Below are positions 7,219 through 14,301 of a DNA stretch of 20,117 nt, in pieces; the stretch's first letter is position 1; each line of letters begins with the position of its first letter. The notes under the pieces were generated by a model. It did not search any database. It worked only from the letters and a program-made list of their open reading frames with translations, and was not told the DNA's origin. The stretch is taken from NCBI GenBank assembly GCA_019116455.1, contig DXBR01000110.1, forward strand, positions 1 to 20,117. Direction: 5' to 3'. Position numbers and translations under genes: made by a program. Source of the stretch: Anaerobutyricum stercoris. GTDB lineage: Bacteria; Bacillota; Clostridia; Lachnospirales; Lachnospiraceae.

Positions 7219-9194
7219 GGCAGGCGGTCCTCCTCCTTCACGCCCTGAATGGCGGTCAGGTCCCGTGCGGGTTCGTCCAGATCGTCTTTGGATGGAATGG
7301 AGCCAACGATATTGCTTGTCAGCCAGTCCATGGTAATGATCTCCTCCGGCGTCAGCGTGTCGGAAGAGTTGTCCTTGATCACGCCGTTCTGGGAATACAT
7401 GATGCCGGAAAATGGATTGAAACCTCCGCGGCAGATGGTATCTTTCAGCAGAGCAATCAGGCGGGAAGTACCGATTGGAAGCCGGTGGGAGCAGATGACG
7501 TCGACGATGCCGGAGGACATGCCCCACCAGTAGTTCAGTCCCTTTGTGGTGTCTTTTTCATCATCCAGTTTCCAGCTTCCGTTCATAACATTCCGGATCA
7601 TATGTTCATAAAAACGTCCCCAGTTCCGGACGGGCATTGCCATATTCCAGATAGCATCACCATCGCGCCGGTAAAGACCGAACTGCTGGTCATACATACC
7701 CGGAGCGGTGGAATCTTTGCCGCAGATAATGGAGATTCCGTGCTCAGTAAAAAAAGACTGCGGTATCGGGTGAGTGCGCCTGGACCATTCCAGATAAACA
7801 GTCGCCCGGGGATTTACCATCTGCGCGCCCAGGGCGAAGGCGTTGATGCCTGCGATGTTGCCGTAAATAGGATAATCGGCGACATAGCCGATGCGGTCAT
7901 TGTCGGCCATGGCGCCAGCCACCGCGCCCATGAGAAACTTGGCTTCGTGCATCCGCGCGTAGTAGGTGCGGATGTGTTTGTAGGACGTGTTCAGCGAACA
8001 GTTTAATATCTTGACTTCCGGATGATCGATGGCGGCTTTCAGACTCTCCCGCAGAAAAATCGGCGAGGTGGTAAAGATAAGATCATTACCGGCGTCGATG
8101 GCCTTCTGTAAATATTCTGCGATATTTTCCTGCGTGACATTTTCGTAGTAGGAAGTGATCACCTGATCGGAGAAGGTCTGCTGCAGATGCGCCCGGCCCA
8201 GATCATGGGAGTAAGACCAGCCGGATTTATCAATGGTTCTGGCATAGATAAAGCAGACGCGGACTTTTTTGGTGCCTGCCGGAATCAGCCGCAGCAGAAG
8301 ATTCTTCTTCTTGCCTTCGCCCGGATCCATCTGCAGGGCCACGGACTGCTCAGACTGCAGCAGCTGAAACTCGTCTCTCGTTTTCTTAAGTTTCCTCTTG
8401 AGCTCTGCAGTGCTGTCCGTCTGCAGAGAGTCGTATCCGTACAGGTCAATATAATAGAGAAAGGCGTCTCCCGGAAGAACGGAAGGCTTCTTTTTATCTG
8501 CGGCGTCCTCCAGAGAATTCAGCACGGTGCTGCCCGGGATGAGAGGCGTTTTCTTTTCGTTCAGGGAGTCAAAGGCTTCCTGAAAAAGAGCGTAGGAGGA
8601 GTGGAAAGTCTTCCGGTCCTCGTTGCTCCAGGACTCGTTGGGCAGTTTTCCGACCAGACGCTGCAGGCGCGCAAAGCTGCCTGTGCGGGAAAACCAGATG
8701 TCGTTGATCTGTGACAGACTGTAAAAATCCATGAATTCGTAATAAATGCGCGTTTCCTTGTCGTCATTCTGCGGCGGAATGATGCGGATGACATTGGCAG
8801 GGATAGAAACCGCACCAAAATATTTCAGCACGCTGACCCTTTTGTTGCCTTCCTCCACATAAAATTGATTCATGAATTCGTATGCCTTGATGGGGTCGCG
8901 GATACCTTCATTGAGATGGGCGCTGCACAGAGAAATCCATTTGGAAGCAAACTCGGTATTCTCTTTCAGGACAGGATAAAAGTTCTTGCTGAAAGACTGA
9001 CTTCGCCCCTTGCTTTTGGTTCCGACAATACGCTCGACAGGTATGGATACGAGGCCGAGAGAGACTTCTGCCGGAGCGGTTATGTGTCGTTCCTGAAGAA
9101 TGGCGTCCAGAACAGCAGGCGAGCCGCCCTCTTTTTTGCCGAGGTGACAGGCTTTTTCATAATTCATTTTTGCATCTGCTTTTGTTGTGATCAT
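7215..9194 (-). CDS. Cytoplasmic fusion of ParB-like region and BMP/PnrA-like ligand-binding domain
   Basis: This 659-residue protein has no signal peptide, lipobox or membrane segment. Residues about 44-140 resemble a ParB/Srx-type fold: LVSIPVERIVG, then DPIKAYEF (100-107), then FYVEEGNKRVSVLKYFG (111-127), matching the ParB pattern of a preferred-value strand followed by a G-x-x-R helix. A linker follows, partly charged and possibly coiled (about 263-300). Residues 308-600 look like the BMP family (PnrA/Med type) of nucleoside-binding proteins: KVRVCFIYARTIDKSGWSYSHD, ANDRIGYVAD-like text at 431-440, then IYGNIAGINAFALGAQ (443-458). BMP proteins are normally secreted lipoproteins of nucleoside importers; here the domain is inside the cell, so sensing is more likely than transport. 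GAGGAG sits 8 bases before the ATG. The last codons overlap the metallophosphoesterase start. BMP call firm; ParB-like call moderate. Confidence 0.8.
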   Translation of the reverse strand: MITTKADAKMNYEKACHLGKKEGGSPAVLDAILQERHITAPAEVSLGLVSIPVERIVGTKSKGRSQSFSKNFYPVLKENTEFASKWISLCSAHLNEGIRDPIKAYEFMNQFYVEEGNKRVSVLKYFGAVSIPANVIRIIPPQNDDKETRIYYEFMDFYSLSQINDIWFSRTGSFARLQRLVGKLPNESWSNEDRKTFHSSYALFQEAFDSLNEKKTPLIPGSTVLNSLEDAADKKKPSVLPGDAFLYYIDLYGYDSLQTDSTAELKRKLKKTRDEFQLLQSEQSVALQMDPGEGKKKNLLLRLIPAGTKKVRVCFIYARTIDKSGWSYSHDLGRAHLQQTFSDQVITSYYENVTQENIAEYLQKAIDAGNDLIFTTSPIFLRESLKAAIDHPEVKILNCSLNTSYKHIRTYYARMHEAKFLMGAVAGAMADNDRIGYVADYPIYGNIAGINAFALGAQMVNPRATVYLEWSRRTHPIPQSFFTEHGISIICGKDSTAPGMYDQQFGLYRRDGDAIWNMAMPVRNWGRFYEHMIRNVMNGSWKLDDEKDTTKGLNYWWGMSSGIVDVICSHRLPIGTSRLIALLKDTICRGGFNPFSGIMYSQNGVIKDNSSDTLTPEEIITMDWLTSNIVGSIPSKDDLDEPARDLTAIQGVKEEDRLP

Positions 9195-9259
9195 TGTAAA
9201 TTCTCCTCAATCATTCTGGCGACAAATATGTCAAAGGTTTAACCTGTTTTCCTGAGCCT

Positions 9260-9289
9260 ATGATACTCGCGCAGGGAAAACTTTGTCAA
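9260..9289 (-). promoter_or_regulatory. Promoter of the BMP-fusion/metallophosphoesterase operon
   Basis: On the minus strand a consensus TTGACA (9289-9284) and TATCAT (9265-9260) are 18 bp apart. The start codon lies about 65 bases downstream of the -10. No obvious operator was recognised. Confidence 0.6.
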
Positions 9290-9346
9290 TGAGAAGTTGG
9301 TTATTTTTGTATGGATTTCGGGGGTAATTCGCCGGGAAATTTCTAC

Positions 9347-9383
9347 TTGTATAACAGATAGGTTTTTGTTATAATGAACAAAA
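9347..9383 (+). promoter_or_regulatory. GH32-scrR promoter with operator over the -10 box
   Basis: TTGTAT (9347-9352) and consensus TATAAT (9370-9375) are 17 bp apart. A perfect inverted repeat, TTTTGTT (9364-9370) and AACAAAA (9377-9383) around a 6-base centre, straddles the -10 box and start site. Its 20-bp size and position fit a LacI-family operator; the repressor encoded by the last gene of the operon is the obvious candidate. The leader is about 150 bases. Confidence 0.65.
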
Positions 9384-9531
9384 TGTATCAATCGAATGAC
9401 ATATAAGGATAGGGCAGATGTTCTTTTTATGAAAGAATGGAAAAAAACAAGTAATTTTTTAGTGTTTTTACATAAACCGAACAGAAACTGTGGTAAAAAT
9501 ATAAGAATAAGAAATAGAGGAGATAATGGAA

Positions 9532-11094
9532 ATGATGGAAAAAGATTTTCTGGTCGATAAAAAATATTTAAATATTCCGATCTGTGCACAGAAAGAAGAG
9601 AGACTTTTGAAAATTTTTCTTCTGGATCGAGAGAACGGGACACAGGAAAAAATGACAGAAGTTATGGTACCGGTGGACGAAGAACAGGACGGGAAGTATA
9701 CTGCTGATTTTTGCGCGCAGATTCCGGTGGAGGCGTACAGGGGAAAAGAAATAAGAGTGTCTTTGGAAGAAGCGCCGGATATCTTTTCGGAAAGCGTCTG
9801 CCTTTCCGATGAACGGGAGGAGGCTGCCGATACTCATCCGGTCATCCATTTTGCCGCTGACAGCGGCTGGACCAATGATCCCAACGGTATGATATATGAT
9901 AATGGGGTCTATCATTTGTATTTCCAGTATAATCCCTTTGGCATCCAGTGGAACAATATGAGTTGGGGACATGCGGTGAGCCGTGACCTTCTGCACTGGG
10001 AGCAGGTGGATTCCGTGATGTTTCCGGATGAGAATGGTACGATATACTCCGGATGCGCCATCAAGAATGAGCGGGGACTTCTGGATTTGCCGGAAGATGC
10101 GCTTTTGTTTTTCTATACGGCAGCCGGAGGCAATGACGAGTGGAGCAAGGGACAGCAGTTTACCCAGAAGATCGCCTACAGTCTGGATGGCGGCATGACT
10201 CTCCGGAAGATAAAGGAACCGTGTGTTCCGGTGATTTACAGGGATAGCCGTGATCCTAAGGTGTACTGGCATGAGGAGTCCGGCGCCTATATTATGGCGC
10301 TCTGGCTCAGAGGCAACGATTTTGGCATCCTTCGTTCAGAGAATCTGAAAGACTGGGAACTGATGGAAGAGTTTACTCTGAAGGATGGCTGGGAATGCCC
10401 GGATATTTTTGAACTGACTTCAGATCAGGGGGAAAAATGCTGGTTCTTCTGGTCTGCAGATGGTTTTTATTACGAGGGACAGTTTGACGGCAGGGATTTT
10501 AAGACGGACGGAGAGAAAAAATGGGCGTATCTGACGGGGGTTCCGTATGCCGCTCAGACTTTCTCCGGCGTGGAAGGGCGCGTCATCTCCATTCCGTGGC
10601 TGCGGCTGAAAAACGATGGAAGAAACTATACGGGAGCATATGGCATTCCGGTGGAATTATCCTGCAAACGTACCGACGACGGCTTTATTATTGTGCAGAA
10701 GCCGGTGCGTGAGCTCTGGGAGCAGGCGGAGCGGATTACGGACAAGGTGCAGCCTGACGAGAATCACACGATTTTTTATCAGCAGGAAGAAAAGAAAAAG
10801 GCAGTTCTTATTCGTATGAACGTGGAGGAGAATCTGCTGGATGATCTTCGCTGGAAGATAAACGGAAGCTGGATTGAGTACAGCCCGGAGGTGGGCAGCT
10901 TCACTGTGGACCGTGATGCTTTCCAGGCAAAGGCATGGCACCATGAGCTGCTGTTTGTCATTGACGACAGGATTCTGGAAGTATTTTTTGACAACGGTGA
11001 GCAGATGGGAACCTTCGAGCTGCGCAACCCGGAAATATCTCTGGAGATGCCGCTTGACCATGTGAAAGAGTATGATATTTTTGAGATCGATTAG
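9532..11094 (+). CDS. Intracellular GH32 beta-fructofuranosidase
   Basis: This glycoside hydrolase (520 residues from this start) would release fructose from sucrose, the sucrose part of raffinose-type sugars, or short fructans. Catalytic motifs in order: WTNDPNG (nucleophile D116), SRDPKVYW (transition-state Asp D241) and ECPDIF (acid/base E288). A beta-sandwich module covers about 400-520. A roughly 100-residue N-terminal extension precedes the catalytic propeller. There is no signal peptide, so it acts on imported sugar. The start at 9532 is chosen because AGAGGAG is 9 bases away; an ATG at 9526 is only 3 bases from it, and 9535 is also possible. A LacI repressor gene follows after 114 bases on the same strand. 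Exact substrate (free sucrose, sucrose 6-phosphate or fructo-oligosaccharide) is not readable; no PTS gene is nearby, arguing for unphosphorylated substrates. Confidence 0.93.
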   Translation: MMEKDFLVDKKYLNIPICAQKEERLLKIFLLDRENGTQEKMTEVMVPVDEEQDGKYTADFCAQIPVEAYRGKEIRVSLEEAPDIFSESVCLSDEREEAADTHPVIHFAADSGWTNDPNGMIYDNGVYHLYFQYNPFGIQWNNMSWGHAVSRDLLHWEQVDSVMFPDENGTIYSGCAIKNERGLLDLPEDALLFFYTAAGGNDEWSKGQQFTQKIAYSLDGGMTLRKIKEPCVPVIYRDSRDPKVYWHEESGAYIMALWLRGNDFGILRSENLKDWELMEEFTLKDGWECPDIFELTSDQGEKCWFFWSADGFYYEGQFDGRDFKTDGEKKWAYLTGVPYAAQTFSGVEGRVISIPWLRLKNDGRNYTGAYGIPVELSCKRTDDGFIIVQKPVRELWEQAERITDKVQPDENHTIFYQQEEKKKAVLIRMNVEENLLDDLRWKINGSWIEYSPEVGSFTVDRDAFQAKAWHHELLFVIDDRILEVFFDNGEQMGTFELRNPEISLEMPLDHVKEYDIFEID

Positions 11095-11208
11095 CGGATA
11101 TTTTTTGTTGAATAATGATAAGCTGGGAATGTAAGGAAGAAATATATGGGCAGGTTGAATGAACAGAGGAGGTATCTGCGAGTCAGAAACGGACGAAGGA
11201 GAAATAAA

Positions 11209-12186
11209 ATGGCAACTTTGAAGGACGTTGCGAGGGAAGCCGGTTTGACGGTGACGACGGTATCCCGGGTACTGAATAACAGAGGATATATCAGCGATAA
11301 TGCCCGCGAGCGGGTGGCGCAGGCAATGAAAAAGCTGAACTATCGTCCCAATGAGCTGGCGCGTTCTTTGCAGAATAAAAGTTCGAATACATTAGGAGTG
11401 ATCGTTCCTCATATCAGGCATCCGTATTTCGCCGAGATGATTAGTAATCTTGAAAATGAGGGACATAAAAAGGGGTATAAGATTCTGCTCTGTAATTCTC
11501 AGGGCAGAGATGAGAAAATGCTTGAATATGTGGAAATGTGCTACAGCAACCGGGTAGCGGGAGTTATCTTGTTCAGTGGAACTGTGGATGCCTCTGTTTT
11601 TGAAAAAATGGATATACCAATCGTCACTGTAGAGAGGTATGTGGATTCTGCCACAGCTTCCGTGGAATGTGATAACATACAGGGAGGAGCCCTGGTGGCG
11701 AAGAAGCTCATCTCGTTAGGATGTAAACACCTGCTTCACATCGGAAGTTTTACAGATACGCCGATGCCAGCGGACAGCCGCGTGGTAGGTTTCCGTCAGG
11801 TGTGCGCCGAATATGGGATTCCATTTCTGGAGATCATGACAGAGGTAGTACAGTTCGATTCTATGAATTACAGTGAGATGATTGAGAAGACGCTGCGGGA
11901 GCACCCGGATATCGACGGCCTCTTCGCCAACAGCGACGTCATTGCCGCACAGGCCCTTCAGGTATGCCGGAAGCTGGGAATCAGCGTGCCGGATCAGATC
12001 AAGATCATAGGATTTGACGATTCCATGATAGCGCCGATCACAGCCCCGCAGCTTACCAGTGTACATCAGCCTATCAAGGAGATGGCGACCATCGCCGTGG
12101 ATCTGCTGGATAAAGCAGCGGCTGGACAGCTGGTGGCAAAACGCACCGTTCTGCCTGTGTATCTGGTGGAGCGGGAGAGTACGTGA
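11209..12186 (+). CDS. scrR: LacI-family repressor, ScrR-like
   Basis: This 325-residue repressor starts MATLKDVAREAGLTVTTVSR, a LacI helix-turn-helix, followed by the hinge NYRPNELARSLQNKSSNTLG, the form seen in ScrR/SacR-like sucrose repressors. The effector domain has HPYFAEMI, NRVAGVILFSG, DIDGLFANSDVIAAQAL and IKIIGFDDS. Start 11209 is supported by AAGGAG 7 bases upstream and by the family's usual first residues; an in-frame ATG at 11146 would add 21 basic residues not typical of the family. It is in line with the GH32 gene, so it probably controls that promoter (site 9364-9383) and its own synthesis. The inducer is inferred to be a fructose-containing sugar. The symbol is a likely, not proven, assignment. 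Confidence 0.9.
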   Translation: MATLKDVAREAGLTVTTVSRVLNNRGYISDNARERVAQAMKKLNYRPNELARSLQNKSSNTLGVIVPHIRHPYFAEMISNLENEGHKKGYKILLCNSQGRDEKMLEYVEMCYSNRVAGVILFSGTVDASVFEKMDIPIVTVERYVDSATASVECDNIQGGALVAKKLISLGCKHLLHIGSFTDTPMPADSRVVGFRQVCAEYGIPFLEIMTEVVQFDSMNYSEMIEKTLREHPDIDGLFANSDVIAAQALQVCRKLGISVPDQIKIIGFDDSMIAPITAPQLTSVHQPIKEMATIAVDLLDKAAAGQLVAKRTVLPVYLVEREST

Positions 12187-12216
12187 TATCAGGCAAAGAT
12201 AAATAATATTAAAAAT

Positions 12217-12299
12217 AAAAAGCTGTCATACAAAATTGACGTCCGGGAAAGATTTTTCAATCTGGTTCCGGACGATTCAATCAGTATGACAGCTTTTTT
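12217..12299. terminator. Large nested hairpin, probable bidirectional terminator
   Basis: The outer stem AAAAAGCTGTCATAC (12217-12231) and GTATGACAGCTTTTT (12284-12298) is 15 bp and perfect. Inside it, CGTCCGG (12240-12246) pairs with CCGGACG (12268-12274), flanked by ATTGA/TCAAT, and innermost AGATT (12250-12254) pairs with AATCT (12259-12263) on a 4-base loop. As and Ts at the two ends give a T-run in either direction, which suits its place between the convergent scrR and the anchored-protein gene. Confidence 0.85.
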
Positions 12300-12319
12300 A
12301 TGATTCACAGAAAAAGGTA

Positions 12320-13096
12320 TTACTCCGGAAGAAAATCCTCCTGGGTCAGTGCCCGGATGAAAGAAATGCTGTCATCCAGATGTTCCGTGTTGGAAATGAT
12401 AACGGCGTAAAGAGGTTCGTCTCCTTCGGTGTTGACCTGGTCTTCAGGCTTGTTGTAACGTTTTTCGAATTCTGTGCCTTCCAGATTAACAGCATAATAC
12501 CCGTCAATACCGGCAGATTCATCGATTTCTCCATTTTCGTCTATCTGAAGATTGGCGGTGTTGGCGTCAATCATGCCGCGGTTGGACAAATCTGTGTAGA
12601 GATCTTCCGGCAGCGCTGTATCAAGGGGCATGCAGGCGTTGATGGCAAGAAGGTAGTCATACATGTCGGCGTTACAGATGGCCACATCCATACGCTGAGA
12701 AGAAACTGTAGTCATGACCTCAATCTCCTGCAGATAATAATAAGGGCTGTCGTAATCAAAAGGCTGATCTTCATTCATTTCCACCAGTCCCGGTTTGCCA
12801 TCGGCGGTCAGTTCCTGTTCAAACTGCCGGAACCAGTATACACAGCTGTCCTCGGTATTCAGAACGGCGTAAACCTGCAGGCGGCGCGGTTTTTGTCCCT
12901 CCCAGAGCATGTTGGCGAAAACACAGACCACGACTACAAGGGTCACGATGATCGTGGCGGGAAGCTTGTAATAATCCCAGAGGAATCCCAGCTTTTTAGT
13001 GCCTTTCAGACTTTTAAATGTATTCCAGTCCCTCTTAAGTTCCTGTCGGAAGATGGAGGGCTCTTTGTCTTTTTTCGGCTTTTTGTTTTTTGTCAT
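12320..13096 (-). CDS. Membrane-anchored extracellular protein, solute-binding-like, paired with DUF624 protein
   Basis: This 258-residue protein has a very basic N-terminus (KKPKKDKEP), one membrane segment at about 45-65 (LPATIIVTLVVVVCVFANML) and an acidic outer domain of about 190 residues. The topology is N-terminus inside, with no cleavage site or lipobox. The outer domain has the order seen in solute-binding-like proteins next to DUF624 genes in Lachnospiraceae: VYAVLNTEDS, then MDVAICNADMYDYLLAINACMPLDTALP, then DGYYAVNLEGTEF. The binding-protein likeness is from pattern memory, not alignment. The ribosome site is modest (AAAGGAA). It lies 91 bases after the DUF624 gene on the same strand, in the same operon. 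Function unknown; both genes are divergent from a sugar importer. Confidence 0.75.
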   Translation of the reverse strand: MTKNKKPKKDKEPSIFRQELKRDWNTFKSLKGTKKLGFLWDYYKLPATIIVTLVVVVCVFANMLWEGQKPRRLQVYAVLNTEDSCVYWFRQFEQELTADGKPGLVEMNEDQPFDYDSPYYYLQEIEVMTTVSSQRMDVAICNADMYDYLLAINACMPLDTALPEDLYTDLSNRGMIDANTANLQIDENGEIDESAGIDGYYAVNLEGTEFEKRYNKPEDQVNTEGDEPLYAVIISNTEHLDDSISFIRALTQEDFLPE

Positions 13097-13187
13097 AATG
13101 AAGATAATTCCTTTCTGTTCTAAGTTTACCTCAAAATTGCGGCGGCTGTTTTTTCATATTTATACGGTACTTCAAGTCTCGCTGCAT

Positions 13188-13886
13188 TTACAGCAGCCAT
13201 TTCATATCGTCATCTGGTGGAACGATTTTATCCTCTGCGTCATGTTCGCTGCCGCCGTTATCCTCCGTCTCATCATCCTCGAAAGGCTTTGGAAGATAAG
13301 GATCGAGAACTGTGAGCAGGATGGCGGTATGGTTTTCCGCAATAAAAGCCGGCGCGATGAAAAGCAGGCCCGGCAGCAGGTGGCAGAGCCATAAACCGAG
13401 AGCAAGTGAGAAAAACATGTAAAGTGTACGCGGAAAATTCTTAATACACAGGGTAAAAGCCCAGATCAGGATTTGTTTGTTAGTTCGTTCGAATTTGGCG
13501 AGCAGGGGGAAAGTATATAAAGTGACCGCCAGCCAGACAATAAACAAAACTGCAAAGAAAAACAGGAAAAATGTGTATATTCCCCGTCCGGACTGGTAGC
13601 ACAGATAAATGTCCAGCGCCAGGAAAGCACCGATCAGGGTGAGGGGGATGCCCAGTTGCAGCCCCTGCTTAAAATTCAATTTGAAGGATTTGAAAAAATC
13701 TCTGGAGGGATAACCGCCATCGCCGCGCAGGATTCCGAACATACCATAATAAAGTCCTGTGGTGGCAGGTCCTATGGTAAAAACCGGAAGACAACACAGA
13801 AGCCACAGACAGTTCAGAACAAAGATGTCAAAAACTCTGCCCATGGCCACCCAGAAGGGATTGTCCATATTAAATATTTTTTTCAT
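13188..13886 (-). CDS. DUF624 (YesL-family) integral membrane protein
   Basis: This 232-residue protein opens with MDNPFWVAMGRVFDIFVLNCLWLLCCLPVFTIGPAT-type text (residues 7-42), the DUF624 hallmark. About five hydrophobic segments follow: near 20-45, 76-98, 104-130, 152-172 and 170-195. An acidic, presumably soluble tail covers about 203-232. The family takes its name from Bacillus YesL, found in a rhamnogalacturonan-use cluster, and commonly sits beside sugar ABC importers and glycosidases; no biochemical role is established to my knowledge. The start 13886 has AAAGGAG 9-10 bases upstream; an in-frame ATG at 13964 would place the promoter inside the gene and is rejected. It heads a two-gene operon divergent from the importer. 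Confidence 0.9.
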   Translation of the reverse strand: MKKIFNMDNPFWVAMGRVFDIFVLNCLWLLCCLPVFTIGPATTGLYYGMFGILRGDGGYPSRDFFKSFKLNFKQGLQLGIPLTLIGAFLALDIYLCYQSGRGIYTFFLFFFAVLFIVWLAVTLYTFPLLAKFERTNKQILIWAFTLCIKNFPRTLYMFFSLALGLWLCHLLPGLLFIAPAFIAENHTAILLTVLDPYLPKPFEDDETEDNGGSEHDAEDKIVPPDDDMKWLL

Positions 13887-13935
13887 GTAAATGTACTCCT
13901 TTCCTGTTGAAATCACCGAATTAATGTTGAAAAAG

Positions 13936-13964
13936 ATTGTATCAAATCTACCATGATATTTCAA
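13936..13964 (-). promoter_or_regulatory. Promoter of the DUF624 operon
   Basis: On the minus strand TTGAAA (13964-13959) and TACAAT (13941-13936) are 17 bp apart, about 50 bases upstream of the start codon. Confidence 0.6.
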
Positions 13965-13983
13965 CCCTAAAATATTAAGGGTT
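13963..13983. promoter_or_regulatory. Palindrome abutting the DUF624 -35 box
   Basis: AACCCT (13963-13968) and AGGGTT (13978-13983) are a perfect inverted repeat with a 9-base AT-rich centre. The left arm overlaps the minus-strand -35 box. Size and position suit an operator for an unidentified regulator. Confidence 0.4.
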
Positions 13984-14114
13984 TGACATGAATATTATGA
14001 GAAAAAGAAGGGAGTTTTCACTAATTAAACACAGGTTTTTCAATAAAAAGTAAAACAAATGACAGATTTTATGAAGATTTCGTAAAGAAAAATGATAAAA
14101 TTTATGATAAACGA

Positions 14115-14143
14115 TTGACATAACGGCTTTTAGGTGATATATT
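14115..14143 (+). promoter_or_regulatory. Promoter of the importer/alpha-galactosidase operon
   Basis: Consensus TTGACA (14115-14120) and TATATT (14138-14143) are 17 bp apart. Transcription would start near 14150, giving a leader of about 150 bases. Confidence 0.75.
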
Positions 14144-14178
14144 TTCATTAACTGATGTGTATGTTGTTTTTCACGGAG

Positions 14179-14204
14179 AATTAAGATTGCTAGCATCCTT
14201 AATT
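14179..14204 (+). other. Hairpin in the importer leader
   Basis: AATTAAG (14179-14185) pairs with CTTAATT (14198-14204); the loop contains the self-complementary GCTAGC. No T-run follows. It may be a leader RNA fold or, as DNA, a regulator site. Confidence 0.35.
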
Positions 14205-14301
14205 TCGGTACAAGAGGGACACATAGTACGGACGTTAAAAAAGGCGGAAAAGGAGAAGGAATTTCCGGCTTGACATTTTATTCTAAGAGGAGGAAAAAAA
14301 C

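Larger units (their letters stand above)
9195..9531. other. Divergent intergenic region between BMP-fusion gene and GH32 gene
   Basis: This 337-base AT-rich spacer carries the minus-strand promoter of the BMP-fusion gene (9289-9260), the plus-strand GH32 promoter and operator (9347-9383), and a small leader hairpin, TTCTTT (9421-9426) with AAAGAA (9432-9437). No small ORF with a convincing ribosome site or RNA gene was recognised. Confidence 0.6.
13887..14301. other. Divergent intergenic region between DUF624 gene and sugar importer
   Basis: This 415-base AT-rich spacer holds the minus-strand promoter (13964-13936), a palindrome at 13963-13983, the plus-strand importer promoter (14115-14143) and a hairpin in the importer leader (14179-14204). 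No ORF or RNA gene was recognised in it. Confidence 0.6.

Noticed and set aside
7219..7527. N-terminal extension of the metallophosphoesterase to 306 residues
   Set aside because: The added part overlaps the BMP-fusion coding sequence in another frame; the start at 7218 has a strong ribosome site and an ATGA coupling overlap.
11146..11208. Earlier in-frame start for the ScrR-like repressor
   Set aside because: The extra 21 residues are not typical of LacI proteins, and the ATG at 11209 has a better-placed AAGGAG and gives the normal family N-terminus.
13887..13964. Earlier in-frame start for the DUF624 protein
   Set aside because: It would put the promoter inside the gene and adds residues before the family's usual beginning; 13886 has AAAGGAG.
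14106..14121. Possible catabolite-response (cre) site TGATAAACGATTGACA at the importer promoter
   Set aside because: It has TG, central CG and CA, but each half is one base too long for the standard 14-base cre core; it overlaps the -35 box, so it deserves only a note.
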